DNA of 64,000 nt from Pseudobacteroides cellulosolvens ATCC 35603 = DSM 2933. GTDB taxonomy: Bacteria; Bacillota; Clostridia; Acetivibrionales; DSM-2933. Within the stretch, counting starts at the first letter, position 1; every line of letters begins with the position of its first letter. Location of the stretch: NCBI RefSeq assembly GCF_001262605.1, contig NZ_LGTC01000001.1, positions 5,280,001-5,344,000 of the forward strand, read 5' to 3'. A model generated the notes under the pieces. That model was not told the origin of the DNA. It saw nothing but the letters and a program-made list of their open reading frames with translations, and did not search any database. Position numbers and translations under genes: made by a program. Shown here piece after piece: positions 25,246 to 34,880 of this stretch.

Positions 25246-27489
25246 TTGAAACTAAAAAGAAGAATATTAGTACTGACAATTATTTTCACATTATTATTAA
25301 GCTGCACAGCACATGGGGCCATTACATTTAAGAACATTGGAAATACATATGGGACTCTTAATGCTCTGGCATATGTTAACAATCATTTGATTTGCTTCTG
25401 CGAAAATGGAATGATCCTGACCTCAGATGATGAAGGAATGTCATTAAAAACCAATCAATTTGGGCAATATGATGATTATCGAAATTTTGTAATTTATAAG
25501 AATACTGTTATAGGATATAATCAGAGATATGGCAAAAACATTGCAGTATCTTCTGATAGTCTAAATTGGTCTGCATTCAATATGTCCGAAAATATAGCTC
25601 TTATTACATCAGGCGTAGATGGATTCATTCTGATTACAAATTCCGGAAAACTCTACACTTCAAAAACTGGCATGGAAAAAACCTGGAAGTTAGAATATAC
25701 AGTCACTTTACCTGATGATACACGAAATATCTATTATTTGGATAAAACAGATACTTATTTAGTGGTAGCCTATCATAATCTATATACAACGAAGGATTTT
25801 AAAAATTACGTTCCCATAACCCTTTCTGATCAAAATGTAACACTTACTAGTGCTACCATCACTGATCAGTCCATTTATATCATAAACGGGAATACTTCAT
25901 CAGTTCAAGTTTTTGATTATAACTTAAATCTAAAGGATACATATCAAGAATTATTTGTGAATGATATGAAGATTTACCCTGTAAGCCTTTATAATAATGC
26001 TGGAAATGTAGGATATATAACCTCAAACAAAGGAGTTTATAGAGGCGATAAGGTAGAAAACTCATACTTAGTTGATCATAATGGAGCAATCGTTGTAAAT
26101 ACCGGAATGATCCTTGGTGCTTATCTTGGCAATAGCGTTGTAATCAATAATAAAGTTTTTATAGGAGACCCTGAAAGTGGCTTAGTGCGTGTTGATTTGA
26201 CAACTAAGAAAACTGACGTTATATTTAGTTCTACAAAATATCAAACGACTTTACAGTACATTAACGATAAAATAATATTAAATAATGGAGAGCAATTATA
26301 TACCTTGAATTCAAATCTTCAAAAAGAGGTTATTATTGATTTTAAGTCATCTATATTAGGGGCTCACTATATCGGCCTATATGAAAGTGGTGAAACTTAT
26401 ACAATAGAATATGCTGATGGACGAAGATTTACATCAAGTGATCTCAAATCATGGACAGCCATTCAAAATGCACCTTATCCTTTTGGATTTAAAAAGGTTA
26501 TTAATTTCAATAACCATCTCATGTATACTGCTGCGGGTACCATTTTTGTTGATTATAATGGCAGTGGGGATGATTTTCGTGTTGCATCAAACACAAAGGA
26601 TATGTACTTTGAAAAACTAACATTAAATAGTAAGTCAGCATTAGTTTTTTTGGATACTAATTTTGCTGAGGGTGATGTAACATATACTGATAGCATTATA
26701 TTCAATAACAATGCTTATTTGGCGGCAAGAAATGGAAAAGTAACAGTTGTTGATAAAAACCTGAATTGTAAGAGATATGATTTTGCAAGTACGAATTTAC
26801 ATAATGTACAAATGAAGGTTATTAATAATAAACTCTTCATAGTTGCGGATGGAGTGATCTATACCTCTGCGGATGGAGAAAAATGGACAAAACTAAAATC
26901 CAATGGATTAGGCCGGGCAATAGATATTGCATATGGAAAAGGAACCTACGTCATTGTTGGTGACTCAGGATCTATTATGGAATCAACAGATCTGGTTAGC
27001 TGGAAAAAAATCGATTCAGGTTATAAGTGCCAATTTGAGAAGGTTATGTTTGATGGGGAGAAATTTGTTATTGGCTCATTCGAAGGTATCATTCTTGTTT
27101 CAACAAGTATCACTGCAGAACAAACAACACAACAATCTGCTATTCATGTTACGGTTAATGGTTCTCCTATCCCTTTCCCTGATGTAATACCATTCTTGGA
27201 TAAAAATAATCGTACACAAGTCCCAGTTCGCTTTGTTGCGGAAGCACTTGGTGGTAGTGTTAAGTGGATTAGTGACACCCAAACAGTTGTTATTGAGAAA
27301 AATGGTGATACTATATTATTTAAAATCAATGAAAATGCATATAGCATTAATGGAAAAAAAGTATCAGTGGATTCATCGTCAACACTAAAAGATAGCCGTA
27401 CTTTTGTACCCCTACGTTTTGTTAGCGAAGCACTTGGTGCCACTGTTAAATGGAACGCAACGACAAATACTGTTGAGATATCAAAATAG
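25246..27489 (+). CDS. Secreted propeller-like protein with C-terminal stalk (copper amine oxidase N-like) domain
   Basis: A 747-residue exported protein. The signal segment is residues 5-24 (RRILVLTIIFTLLLSCTAHG), possibly with a lipobox-like LLSC. Residues 30-620 consist of repeating beta units such as GMILTSDDEGMSLKT, VIYTSADGEKWTKLKSN and SIMESTDLVSWKKIDSG, as in photosystem II assembly factor/sialidase-like propellers. Residues 630-747 are a stalk domain with two VPVRFVAEALGG- and VPLRFVSEALGA-type halves, like the gene at 1-288. The start is TTG 25246 with GGAGGA upstream. It is probably surface-located; the ligand is unknown. I see no enzymatic motif. Confidence 0.8.
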   Translation: MKLKRRILVLTIIFTLLLSCTAHGAITFKNIGNTYGTLNALAYVNNHLICFCENGMILTSDDEGMSLKTNQFGQYDDYRNFVIYKNTVIGYNQRYGKNIAVSSDSLNWSAFNMSENIALITSGVDGFILITNSGKLYTSKTGMEKTWKLEYTVTLPDDTRNIYYLDKTDTYLVVAYHNLYTTKDFKNYVPITLSDQNVTLTSATITDQSIYIINGNTSSVQVFDYNLNLKDTYQELFVNDMKIYPVSLYNNAGNVGYITSNKGVYRGDKVENSYLVDHNGAIVVNTGMILGAYLGNSVVINNKVFIGDPESGLVRVDLTTKKTDVIFSSTKYQTTLQYINDKIILNNGEQLYTLNSNLQKEVIIDFKSSILGAHYIGLYESGETYTIEYADGRRFTSSDLKSWTAIQNAPYPFGFKKVINFNNHLMYTAAGTIFVDYNGSGDDFRVASNTKDMYFEKLTLNSKSALVFLDTNFAEGDVTYTDSIIFNNNAYLAARNGKVTVVDKNLNCKRYDFASTNLHNVQMKVINNKLFIVADGVIYTSADGEKWTKLKSNGLGRAIDIAYGKGTYVIVGDSGSIMESTDLVSWKKIDSGYKCQFEKVMFDGEKFVIGSFEGIILVSTSITAEQTTQQSAIHVTVNGSPIPFPDVIPFLDKNNRTQVPVRFVAEALGGSVKWISDTQTVVIEKNGDTILFKINENAYSINGKKVSVDSSSTLKDSRTFVPLRFVSEALGATVKWNATTNTVEISK

Positions 27490-27513
27490 AAAATGCTATA
27501 TATGTTTTTAAAA

Positions 27514-27583
27514 AGACACTTCTTCTAAGATTGTTATTAGTTGTTTATTAAATTATAAGTAGCAATTTTAGAAGAAGTGTCCC
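27514..27583. terminator. Long bidirectional hairpin between convergent genes
   Basis: GACACTTCTTCTAA and TTAGAAGAAGTGTC pair perfectly, extended by ATTG/CAAT, around a loop of about 30 bases. TTTTTAAAAA on one side and TCATTTTTC on the other can serve both directions. Confidence 0.75.
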
Positions 27584-27591
27584 TCATTTTT

Positions 27592-29337
27592 CTAATGTCT
27601 TACAATAACATTAAACTTTGTTGCTATTATAACTATATCAGACATATTTACGGTGCCGTCATTGTTCAAATCACATGATGAATTGTATATGGAGTCTCCT
27701 CTAACAGTATTAAATGCACCTGCCATAAGGATAACATCAGCCATATTTATTACACCGTCATTATTAATATCTTCGATTGAAGCTGCTGAATTTGCAGGGG
27801 TATTTGTAGCTGCTGTATTTGTGGGGGTATTTGTAGTTGGACTTTCGGTTGGTTTCGAAGTCGTAACAGGCGTCGGAGAAATTGTTACTGTTGAAAGATA
27901 ATCGCTTACAGCTTTATGACGATCACTAACAAGAGTAATAATCTCAGCAAGCCCTTGGTCGAACTGAGTAGTCCCATTAGTCAAGAAACTATATTTGCTC
28001 GTTTCTCCTTCTGCTCCCACAACATATGGGCGGATTAGTTCATGCAGTTGGGTCATTCGATTAATTATTGTTGATTCATTAAAACAACCGCTCATTGCAG
28101 CCTTCATTTCATTATGGTAAATGTTTTTGTAAATTGGATCATCCATTAGGTAACGGATTAACGGCCAGCTATTACTAAGTTCATCTAGTGAAAGGCTGGC
28201 TACTTCAGTGCAAAAACCACCGTTGTTCCCGCCGTTGACACCGCCAAAGCCACCACCGAAACCGCCAAAGCCGCCAAAGCCGCCGCCCATGTCGTCTACC
28301 TCCAGTATACCTAATGGATCAGTTGTGAGCGACAGATTAAAATCCCATGGAACATAGACCATACGCCCATTGTCCGATAAATCCTGATATAGGTAATGAT
28401 TCTTGGTTACCCATCCATAAGTATCAAAATTGGTAATGGCTGTATTAACCGCAAGCCACTTGAGAAATAAATTCACATTAAAAACCGATTCCAGATTTGC
28501 TCTCCATGTAGCAGCATCAGTTCGAGGTTCATTAAGTGCAGTAACCAGAGCCTGGAGGTCACTCCAATCGTCAGCATCCTCATTGGTTTTCTTTTCATAG
28601 CCCTGCTTGTTAAATGTCGTCAAATCAGCTCCAGTTGCTGTCTGTCCTTTGTACAAATTCCCGTCACCATTTGCAAACTGGGTATTTAGCATTTCATCGG
28701 AAGGGTCCTCAAACACAGTATATAATCCCCAGTACACAGGCCCGCTTCCTGTATCGATAAACACTCTGTAAAATGAACCACAAGCTGTTGGAATACCTGC
28801 CGACCTGAATATATCACTGGTAACTTTATCTCTAACAAAAGATGAGTCGAACCAATTATTGCTCAAAACAAGATGTTGGAATCCGTAAAATCTTTGATCC
28901 TTAATATCTGGATATTGACCCTCAAACTCATCAAATTTTAGATGAAGCGGATACTTATGGTCTCTGCTAAGCTGTGGCCTGAGTAATGAGCTTTGTCCTT
29001 TGTACCTTACGCCGACATTCGTCCATGTATTATCGTTGAATTTTACAGTTGCCGGTACATATATGGGATTTTCACCGTCTAATGTATTAACTTTTTTTAA
29101 ATCACTCTCCATAGATTTGTAATTACTTGAGCTAATAGTAATATCGATACGATTTACCTTATCATCAGGGAAAGCTACTGAATAATTAGGGTCAGCTTTC
29201 TTCCCGTGAGTTTCTTCAGTCCAACCAGCCGGCCTAACCACTGATTCATCGGCTGCTTTTACTCCGATAGGGTTAACACAAACGAATGAAACCACTAGGC
29301 ACATTGATATTGCAATCCCTTTAAAGAATTTTCGCAT
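27592..29337 (-). CDS. CotH kinase-like protein carrying a C-terminal cellulosome dockerin
   Basis: A 581-residue exported protein. The signal peptide is residues 1-27 (GIAISMCLVVSFVCVNPIGVKA). The CotH domain spans about 45-490 (VRYKGQSSLLRPQLSRDHKYPL, split by a short insert, then VFEDPSDEMLNTQF, then MVYVPWDFNLSL). An unusual Gly/Phe-rich segment sits at about 353-375. After a T/P linker comes a dockerin of two repeats: DINNDGVINMADVILMAGAFN and DLNNDGTVNMSDIVIIATKFN, whose D/N positions form calcium loops. CotH proteins are atypical kinases of spore coats; here the dockerin should dock the protein to a cohesin. ATG 29337 has GGGGAGGT upstream. Confidence 0.9.
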   Translation of the reverse strand: MRKFFKGIAISMCLVVSFVCVNPIGVKAADESVVRPAGWTEETHGKKADPNYSVAFPDDKVNRIDITISSSNYKSMESDLKKVNTLDGENPIYVPATVKFNDNTWTNVGVRYKGQSSLLRPQLSRDHKYPLHLKFDEFEGQYPDIKDQRFYGFQHLVLSNNWFDSSFVRDKVTSDIFRSAGIPTACGSFYRVFIDTGSGPVYWGLYTVFEDPSDEMLNTQFANGDGNLYKGQTATGADLTTFNKQGYEKKTNEDADDWSDLQALVTALNEPRTDAATWRANLESVFNVNLFLKWLAVNTAITNFDTYGWVTKNHYLYQDLSDNGRMVYVPWDFNLSLTTDPLGILEVDDMGGGFGGFGGFGGGFGGVNGGNNGGFCTEVASLSLDELSNSWPLIRYLMDDPIYKNIYHNEMKAAMSGCFNESTIINRMTQLHELIRPYVVGAEGETSKYSFLTNGTTQFDQGLAEIITLVSDRHKAVSDYLSTVTISPTPVTTSKPTESPTTNTPTNTAATNTPANSAASIEDINNDGVINMADVILMAGAFNTVRGDSIYNSSCDLNNDGTVNMSDIVIIATKFNVIVRH

Positions 29338-29693
29338 TTTTATACCTCCCCAACACAAATAAAGTATTTGTTCCTTCCTAGTATTTTCAAAAATCTCTTT
29401 CTGTTCATACTTTGCCTCCATTTATTTTTGTTTTTATGTACATATATATTATTCCATATTTACTCGTCCTTTTGGTGGGTACATATGGAATTTTATATTA
29501 ATTTACAAGAAAATCTAGTGTATTCGTTGTATAATATTTCTTAAAATAGTACATCAATATTTTTATAATATTAACTTGCTATGAGATTTAAAATTTACTT
29601 TATTAAAAGTGTTAATAATCTTACATTTGGCAGAGCAAATAATGAACGGTTCAATACAATTCACTTTTAATATAAAATAAGGAGATTATCTTT
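29338..29693. other. Divergent intergenic region without recognisable elements
   Basis: 356 bases between the divergent CotH and TerA-like genes are very AT-rich. TATAAT-like words occur (for example near 29531), but I could not match a -35 at proper spacing. No repeat, riboswitch or small gene is recognisable. Confidence 0.5.
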
Positions 29694-30947
29694 ATGGATC
29701 AATTGCTTCAACCTGGAGGAAATATTGTTATAAATTCTTTTAGCGGCACAGTTGCTGTGACTCATGATATTGATAATAATTTTGATATAAATTTAACTGC
29801 GTTTTTGCTTAATGATGCAGATAAGGTAAACGGCGATACAGGTATTGTGTTTTATAATCAACCTGAGGATCCTGACGGGGTATGTAGTTTGTTAACCGAA
29901 GACTTGGGAAACACAAGAAATCATAAAATTACTTTTCACCTAGACAAATTTCCATCAGGTATTTCTAAAATTTCTATTACCCTTACCGAAGATAATAACA
30001 GAGGTTTTTCGAAGGTTAAAAACTTAAGGGCAGTTGTAAATGCAGGAAACAATATAATAAGCTTATCACCAGGTATATTTAGTAACGAAAACGGAATTGT
30101 AGTTCTAGAACTTTATATAATAAATGGTCAACCTAAGGTTAAATCTGTTTGGAAAGGTTTCTCTAGTGGTCTAAACGGGCTTTGTAAAAATTTCGGAGTT
30201 GAAGTTCAGGAGGATTCTACAATTCCTTCTCCCAATGAAATAGAAGAAAAACATACAGAAATTTCAGCTCCTCAACCAGTTCTTATTAGCTTGAAAAAGA
30301 AAGAGGATGTTCATAAAATTTCATTGATAAAAAATGATAATGCTCCTGACAAAATATTAGTTAGTGCAACATGGATAGATAATGGTGATAGAAATGATAA
30401 TAATGATGACCTTGACCTACGAGTTGGCATTTTATTGCCTGATGGTCGGATGAAAATTATTCAAGCACCTGATAAAGCTGGTGACTTTAATAAGGATCCT
30501 TACGTTTTTCATACAGGCGATATTACTAAAGCCAGTCAAAGTTGCCCTGGTAAAGAAACAGTCCATGTTAATCCTAAAATTTCAACTCTTATGGGTGGAC
30601 GAGTGGTTTTAGTCTGTAGTGTATATTCTGCAGTAAGTAACGGTGCCGTATCCATAGCTTCACTTAAACCTAAAATGCGAATGGAATATGGCAGCCATGT
30701 TGTTGAGTGTTCGTATGAATTTGAGAAAAAGTTTGGCGGCAGCTTTATTTACACATATGTTATCGGACTTATTGAAATAGATCAGGATAATATTACATTA
30801 AAACCTTCGGGACAAACCTCTAAATTCATGAGTGAAGCTACTCCATGGCTGGAATGGCATAATGGTACATATAAGCTTACTATGGATGGTCCGCCTGTTT
30901 TTAAAGGAGTCCCAAGCCCTACAGGAGGTAAAAAATCCTATTCATAA
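29694..30947 (+). CDS. TerA/TerD-like stress protein, solitary
   Basis: A 417-residue protein without signal peptide. Residues 1-175 look like a TerD-type calcium-binding beta sandwich (FDINLTAFLLNDADKVNGD, then FYNQPEDPDG, then KITFHLDKFP). Residues 215-410 resemble TerA (ATWIDNGDRNDNNDDLDLR, then ILLPDGRMKII, then DPYVFHTGDI), with an Asp/Asn-rich loop. Ter proteins occur in tellurite, phage and envelope stress responses and normally come in clusters with TerC and biosynthetic genes. Here no other ter gene is in the window. ATG 29694 follows AAGGAGA by about 8 bases. The cellular role is not known. Confidence 0.75.
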   Translation: MDQLLQPGGNIVINSFSGTVAVTHDIDNNFDINLTAFLLNDADKVNGDTGIVFYNQPEDPDGVCSLLTEDLGNTRNHKITFHLDKFPSGISKISITLTEDNNRGFSKVKNLRAVVNAGNNIISLSPGIFSNENGIVVLELYIINGQPKVKSVWKGFSSGLNGLCKNFGVEVQEDSTIPSPNEIEEKHTEISAPQPVLISLKKKEDVHKISLIKNDNAPDKILVSATWIDNGDRNDNNDDLDLRVGILLPDGRMKIIQAPDKAGDFNKDPYVFHTGDITKASQSCPGKETVHVNPKISTLMGGRVVLVCSVYSAVSNGAVSIASLKPKMRMEYGSHVVECSYEFEKKFGGSFIYTYVIGLIEIDQDNITLKPSGQTSKFMSEATPWLEWHNGTYKLTMDGPPVFKGVPSPTGGKKSYS

Positions 30948-31023
30948 TATTAATAGATTTATACTTTAAAAATTAACTATTATTCAAGATCAAAAAAAGA
31001 AGAAGATTAATTTCTCTTCCTCT

Positions 31024-31137
31024 TTACTAAGGTATTAGCAAATAATTAACTGATCAATGGGACATTTCAAAAAGCTGAATTGATGATATTCCATAAAAAA
31101 TACTTGAATAATGTATTTTTTGAAATGCCCTAAATAA
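31024..31137. repeat. R3 dispersed element, full copy 2 (inverted)
   Basis: Reverse complement of the element at 50608-50716 with only scattered differences over about 110 bases. It contains the inverted arms TTTAGGGCATTTCAAAAA and TTTTTGAAATGTCCCATTGA separated by about 40 bases. It lies between convergent genes (TerA-like and response regulator). Confidence 0.8.
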
Positions 31138-31147
31138 CACTCAAATC

Positions 31148-31843
31148 CTAGATTCTGAATCTGTATCCTGCTCCCCAGACAGTTTCTACATATTGAGGAT
31201 TGGATGGATCCGCTTCAATCTTTTCCCTTATCCTCGCTATATGAACTGTAACAGTAGCTGTGTCTCCGAGCGAATCAAGCCCCCATATTTTCTCAAACAG
31301 TTCTTCCTTGCTAAATACCCTGTTAGGGTTCATAGCCATAAATAAAAGCAAGTCGAATTCCTTCTGAGCCAAGCTGACCTCTTTTTCATTTACACTGACA
31401 ATACGGGAGTCTTTTTGAATCTCCAGACCTCTTACCTGCAAAACATTACTTGGGCTATTATTCCTGTATTTGTTTTTTAACCGCTCATATTTACCTAGAT
31501 GGGCATTTACCCTTGCAACCAGTTCTCCAGGACTAAAGGGTTTGGTTATATAGTCATCTGCACCAAGGCCTAACCCTCTGATTTTATCTATCTCTTCCTT
31601 TTTAGCAGAAACTAATAATATGGGTATATCCTTTGTATCCCTTATTTTACGAAGTATTTCGAACCCATCCACACCTGGTAGCATTATATCTAAAATTATT
31701 AAATCACATTCTTTTTCCTCAATATATTTAAGACCACTTGTTCCATCTGAGCATACTTCAACTGAAAACCCGCTAATTTCAAGATAATCCTTTTGGAGTT
31801 CTGCTATACTTTGATCATCTTCAACAATTAAAATATTTTTCAT
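31148..31843 (-). CDS. OmpR/PhoB-family response regulator
   Basis: A 231-residue two-component regulator. The receiver domain is residues 1-118, with acidic pocket EDD (8-10), phosphoacceptor Asp52 in LIILDIMLPG, and Lys in ITKPFSP. The winged-helix domain is about 140-231 (LAQKEFDLLLFM, then RVFSKEELFEKIWG, then TVTVHIARIREKIE, then YVETVWGAGYRF). The start is ATG 31843 with AAAGGA 10 bases upstream; a TTG nine bases earlier is weaker. It is the last gene of a five-gene operon with its kinase 37 bases upstream, and probably controls the ABC genes of that operon. Confidence 0.95.
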   Translation of the reverse strand: MKNILIVEDDQSIAELQKDYLEISGFSVEVCSDGTSGLKYIEEKECDLIILDIMLPGVDGFEILRKIRDTKDIPILLVSAKKEEIDKIRGLGLGADDYITKPFSPGELVARVNAHLGKYERLKNKYRNNSPSNVLQVRGLEIQKDSRIVSVNEKEVSLAQKEFDLLLFMAMNPNRVFSKEELFEKIWGLDSLGDTATVTVHIARIREKIEADPSNPQYVETVWGAGYRFRI

Positions 31844-31880
31844 ATCAAACAAATCCTTTCAAACCCTACATATACAAATA

Positions 31881-33317
31881 TTATAATTTCTTTAGTGAAA
31901 AAAGTATACTGGTTCCTTCATTTTCTTTGCTTATGCTCCATATTTTGCCTTGATGTCCCTCAATTATTTGCTTGGCTATAGCTAAACCAAGACCGCTTCC
32001 CGCCTTGGTGCTTCTTGCCGTATCAGCTCTATAAAACTTATCGAATATAAACGGCATGTCATTCTTAGGTATACCGGCACCATTATCTTTAATCTGTACT
32101 ATTATGTTATTATCTTTTTCTCTTAAAGTTACCTCTATAGTGCCATTTTCCTTATTCATATATTTTTTTGAGTTATCCAGTATATTTAAAACAACTCTCC
32201 TAATTTGAGTCCTGTCTATAAACAGGAATCTATAGTCAGGCAGCATATTTATTAGCTCTATTTTTATATTTGCCTTTTCCAACTCAGGCTCAATTTCTTC
32301 TATGCAATGCCTGAAAAAGTTATAAACATCAGTTCTTTCAAAGTTAAAGGGCATCTGATTCAAATCCAACTTGGAATGAAATAGAAGATCGTCTATCATC
32401 GAATCAACCTGAACCGCTTTTGAATAAATTGTCTTCAGATACTTTTCAATCTTTTCAGGACTATTTGCAACACCATCTAATATACCCTCAACATAACCTT
32501 TTATTGAGGTTATAGGAGTCTTTAAATCATGGGATATGCTTGATATAAGCATCTTTCTGTTATCTTCAAATTTTGCCTGTGTATAAACCGATTCCTTAAG
32601 TTTCAATCTCATTTGTTCGAAGGATTGGCAAAGGTCCCTAATCTCACTGTCACCCTCTACAACAACTTCGTGGGCCAGATTACCGCAGCTTATCTCGCTG
32701 GCCGCATCTTTAAGGCGTAAAATAGGTTTTACCATACTTTTTGAAAATGAATAGGTCAATATAAGGTTAGTTATTATAAAGGTTAAAAAGAACATCACAA
32801 TAACAAATATTATAAAATCTTTGGATGCAATAACATCCTTATCAATTTGTGCAAGCAATATAACATAGCCCACTGTAGTATCAGGAAATGTCTGATTTAT
32901 CACTTTAACTATATAAGGAGTCCCATCCAAGTCGACAGTGCTCCGTAAATAATTGTGTTTTGAAAAGTCCAGGCACCTTTCAATAGCCATCTGACTGAAA
33001 TCTTTGGAGGAATATACGGTCTTGCTATTTTTTATAATAACTATATCAGTATTTATACTGGATAATCTGATAGTAAGATTTTTTTGAAAATCCTTGTCCA
33101 ATAAAAACTCAGGATTTTTCTGAAAAGTACCGCTGTTTGCTTTAAAAAGTTCATACTCAACATTAGTTAAATTTTTTATACTTTCAGAGCTTATACTTGT
33201 ATCAAATATTGTAAATGAAACAAATATATATGCACTGGCAACTATGACAGTAATTAAAAGTGGAACTATCATTATAGCAATATTTGTTATTACAAGGTGT
33301 TTATGAAGTCGACTCAT
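31881..33317 (-). CDS. Membrane sensor histidine kinase
   Basis: A 478-residue kinase with two membrane spans (about 13-38 and 168-190). Between them lies an extracytoplasmic sensor of about 130 residues. HAMP follows (about 190-243), then the HisKA domain with SHDLKTPITSIKGY (phosphorylated His263). The ATPase domain carries DNSKKY (N box), IKDNGAGIP (G1), FDKFYRAD (F) and GSGLGLAI (G2). ATG 33317 has AAGGGAG upstream. It sits 11 bases after the ABC permease gene and just before the response regulator. The sensor has a full extracellular domain, unlike the short-loop BceS kinases. Confidence 0.95.
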   Translation of the reverse strand: MSRLHKHLVITNIAIMIVPLLITVIVASAYIFVSFTIFDTSISSESIKNLTNVEYELFKANSGTFQKNPEFLLDKDFQKNLTIRLSSINTDIVIIKNSKTVYSSKDFSQMAIERCLDFSKHNYLRSTVDLDGTPYIVKVINQTFPDTTVGYVILLAQIDKDVIASKDFIIFVIVMFFLTFIITNLILTYSFSKSMVKPILRLKDAASEISCGNLAHEVVVEGDSEIRDLCQSFEQMRLKLKESVYTQAKFEDNRKMLISSISHDLKTPITSIKGYVEGILDGVANSPEKIEKYLKTIYSKAVQVDSMIDDLLFHSKLDLNQMPFNFERTDVYNFFRHCIEEIEPELEKANIKIELINMLPDYRFLFIDRTQIRRVVLNILDNSKKYMNKENGTIEVTLREKDNNIIVQIKDNGAGIPKNDMPFIFDKFYRADTARSTKAGSGLGLAIAKQIIEGHQGKIWSISKENEGTSILFSLKKL

Positions 33318-33328
33318 AGAATCTCCCT

Positions 33329-34081
33329 TTATAGTTCTTTTTTGTCAAACAGATAAAAACCGGCTGAAAATGCCATTAAAGAGCAAGCAAGCATTATAAG
33401 AAATTCCCTTAATAATACATCTACCCGAATTTCACTTCCTGTCCAATGACTGTACCATCCAAGTGTGGATGTTATAAAAACTATCTTATAAGAATTATTA
33501 TATATTTCAAGTGCTTTCATTGCAACAAATAGAATTATCGAAACCAAAAATGCCATCGCTCCGTTTTTAAAAAGGTTTGCAAGAAAAATTATAATTAACA
33601 CAACTGTTAAAACTGGAAAAATTGAAACAGTATATGCCAATAAAATTCTAAGTAATTCTCCAATTGTCATAGTCCCTGGATTAAAAAACATTCCGGCCAA
33701 TGTAGATAAAGCCATGACCAAAAATAAATTGATAAAAACAAAAAAGGATATTGCTGAAAATTTTGATAAAAAGAGCTTTAACCTTGATATGGGACGCAAT
33801 AATGCTATTTTCATAGTATTTTGCGAAAACTCCCCTGTAAACATATCAATTGCTACAAGTGCAGTAAAAAATGGAAGTATTGCATTTATGTATATGGATA
33901 AAACCAATAGCGGGAACTCTGCTCTATCAGCAGCCCTCGAACCTGTTCCAAACCTAAATCCTATAACAACAAGTTGACCTAATATTATAGACATAATGGA
34001 AACTATGGCTGTTATAAAGGCTTTTTTTTTCTTGAACAGCCTTTCAATTTCGTTAAAAGATGCTCCTCTAAGTTCTTCCAT
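33329..34081 (-). CDS. ABC-2 type membrane permease
   Basis: A 250-residue protein with about six membrane spans (roughly 25-47, 60-85, 105-130, 145-170, 180-200, 225-243). Its N terminus EELRGASFNEIERLFKKKK matches ABC-2 permeases of the BcrB/NatB kind. I choose ATG 34081 because GTGAGG lies 9 bases upstream; GTG 34096 is the first base of that site. It overlaps the end of the ATPase gene by 14 bases, so the two are coupled. The substrate is unknown; antimicrobial peptide export or protection is common for this arrangement. Confidence 0.85.
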   Translation of the reverse strand: MEELRGASFNEIERLFKKKKAFITAIVSIMSIILGQLVVIGFRFGTGSRAADRAEFPLLVLSIYINAILPFFTALVAIDMFTGEFSQNTMKIALLRPISRLKLFLSKFSAISFFVFINLFLVMALSTLAGMFFNPGTMTIGELLRILLAYTVSIFPVLTVVLIIIFLANLFKNGAMAFLVSIILFVAMKALEIYNNSYKIVFITSTLGWYSHWTGSEIRVDVLLREFLIMLACSLMAFSAGFYLFDKKEL

Positions 34082-34793
34082 TACTGTCAACCTCACTTAT
34101 AAAATAATTTTCTAAAGTAGAATAATCCCTTAATATATTAGATGTGTAATCCTCGTTTATAAGTTTTCCGTTAAAAATAACTCCAACCCTGTTGCATGTA
34201 AGCTCTACATCATGTATTAAATGGCTTGAAATAAGAAATGTAGTCCCTTCCTCATCAGAAAGTTTCCTTATAAGATTTCTCATAGCTACCATCCCGTCTA
34301 CATCAAGACCATTTAGCGGCTCATCCAAAATTACCAGTTTGGGATTTGATAGTATGGCTGTAGCAATACCTAACCTTTGTTTCATTCCTAATGAGAAATT
34401 TTTTGTCTTCTCATTTTTGTATTTTAATATCCCTACAATATCTAACACTTCATCAATTCTTATGTTATCAATATAATCATAGTACCTGGAAATTTGTTTT
34501 AGATTTTCGTAAGCCGTAAGATATGGATAGGATTCAGGTGTTTCAATCATACATCCGACATTTTTCATAGCTTTCTCATATTGGGTGTTTATACTATGGC
34601 CGAATATTTTTACATCTCCGGAATCAGCCTTCATCAACCCTGTTATAACCTTCATGACAGTTGTCTTTCCTGAACCGTTTGCACCTAGCAAACCAAAAAT
34701 ATCGCCTCTGCAAATATTTAAACTGATATCTCTTATACCTAATCCATTTTTATAAATTTTATTCAATTCATTTATCTCAAGTACCACTTCCAT
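34068..34793 (-). CDS. ABC transporter ATP-binding protein, BcrA-like
   Basis: A 241-residue ATPase with Walker A LLGANGSGKTTV near residue 36, signature FSLGMKQRLGIA, Walker B LVILDEPLNGLDVDG and SSHLIHDVELTC as the switch region. The FSLGMKQRLGI form is typical of BcrA/bacitracin- and lantibiotic-protection ATPases. The start is ATG 34793 with AAAGGA 6 bases upstream; the in-frame ATGs at 34811 and 34808 lack a good site. It is the second gene of the operon, after the secreted protein. Confidence 0.9.
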   Translation of the reverse strand: MEVVLEINELNKIYKNGLGIRDISLNICRGDIFGLLGANGSGKTTVMKVITGLMKADSGDVKIFGHSINTQYEKAMKNVGCMIETPESYPYLTAYENLKQISRYYDYIDNIRIDEVLDIVGILKYKNEKTKNFSLGMKQRLGIATAILSNPKLVILDEPLNGLDVDGMVAMRNLIRKLSDEEGTTFLISSHLIHDVELTCNRVGVIFNGKLINEDYTSNILRDYSTLENYFISEVDSNGRT

Positions 34794-34880
34794 AGTAATT
34801 CCTTTCATCATGTCATATCAATATCAAAAGTGTGATTAATAATAGATTAATAGCGATTAATATTTTTACTATTAAAAGCT

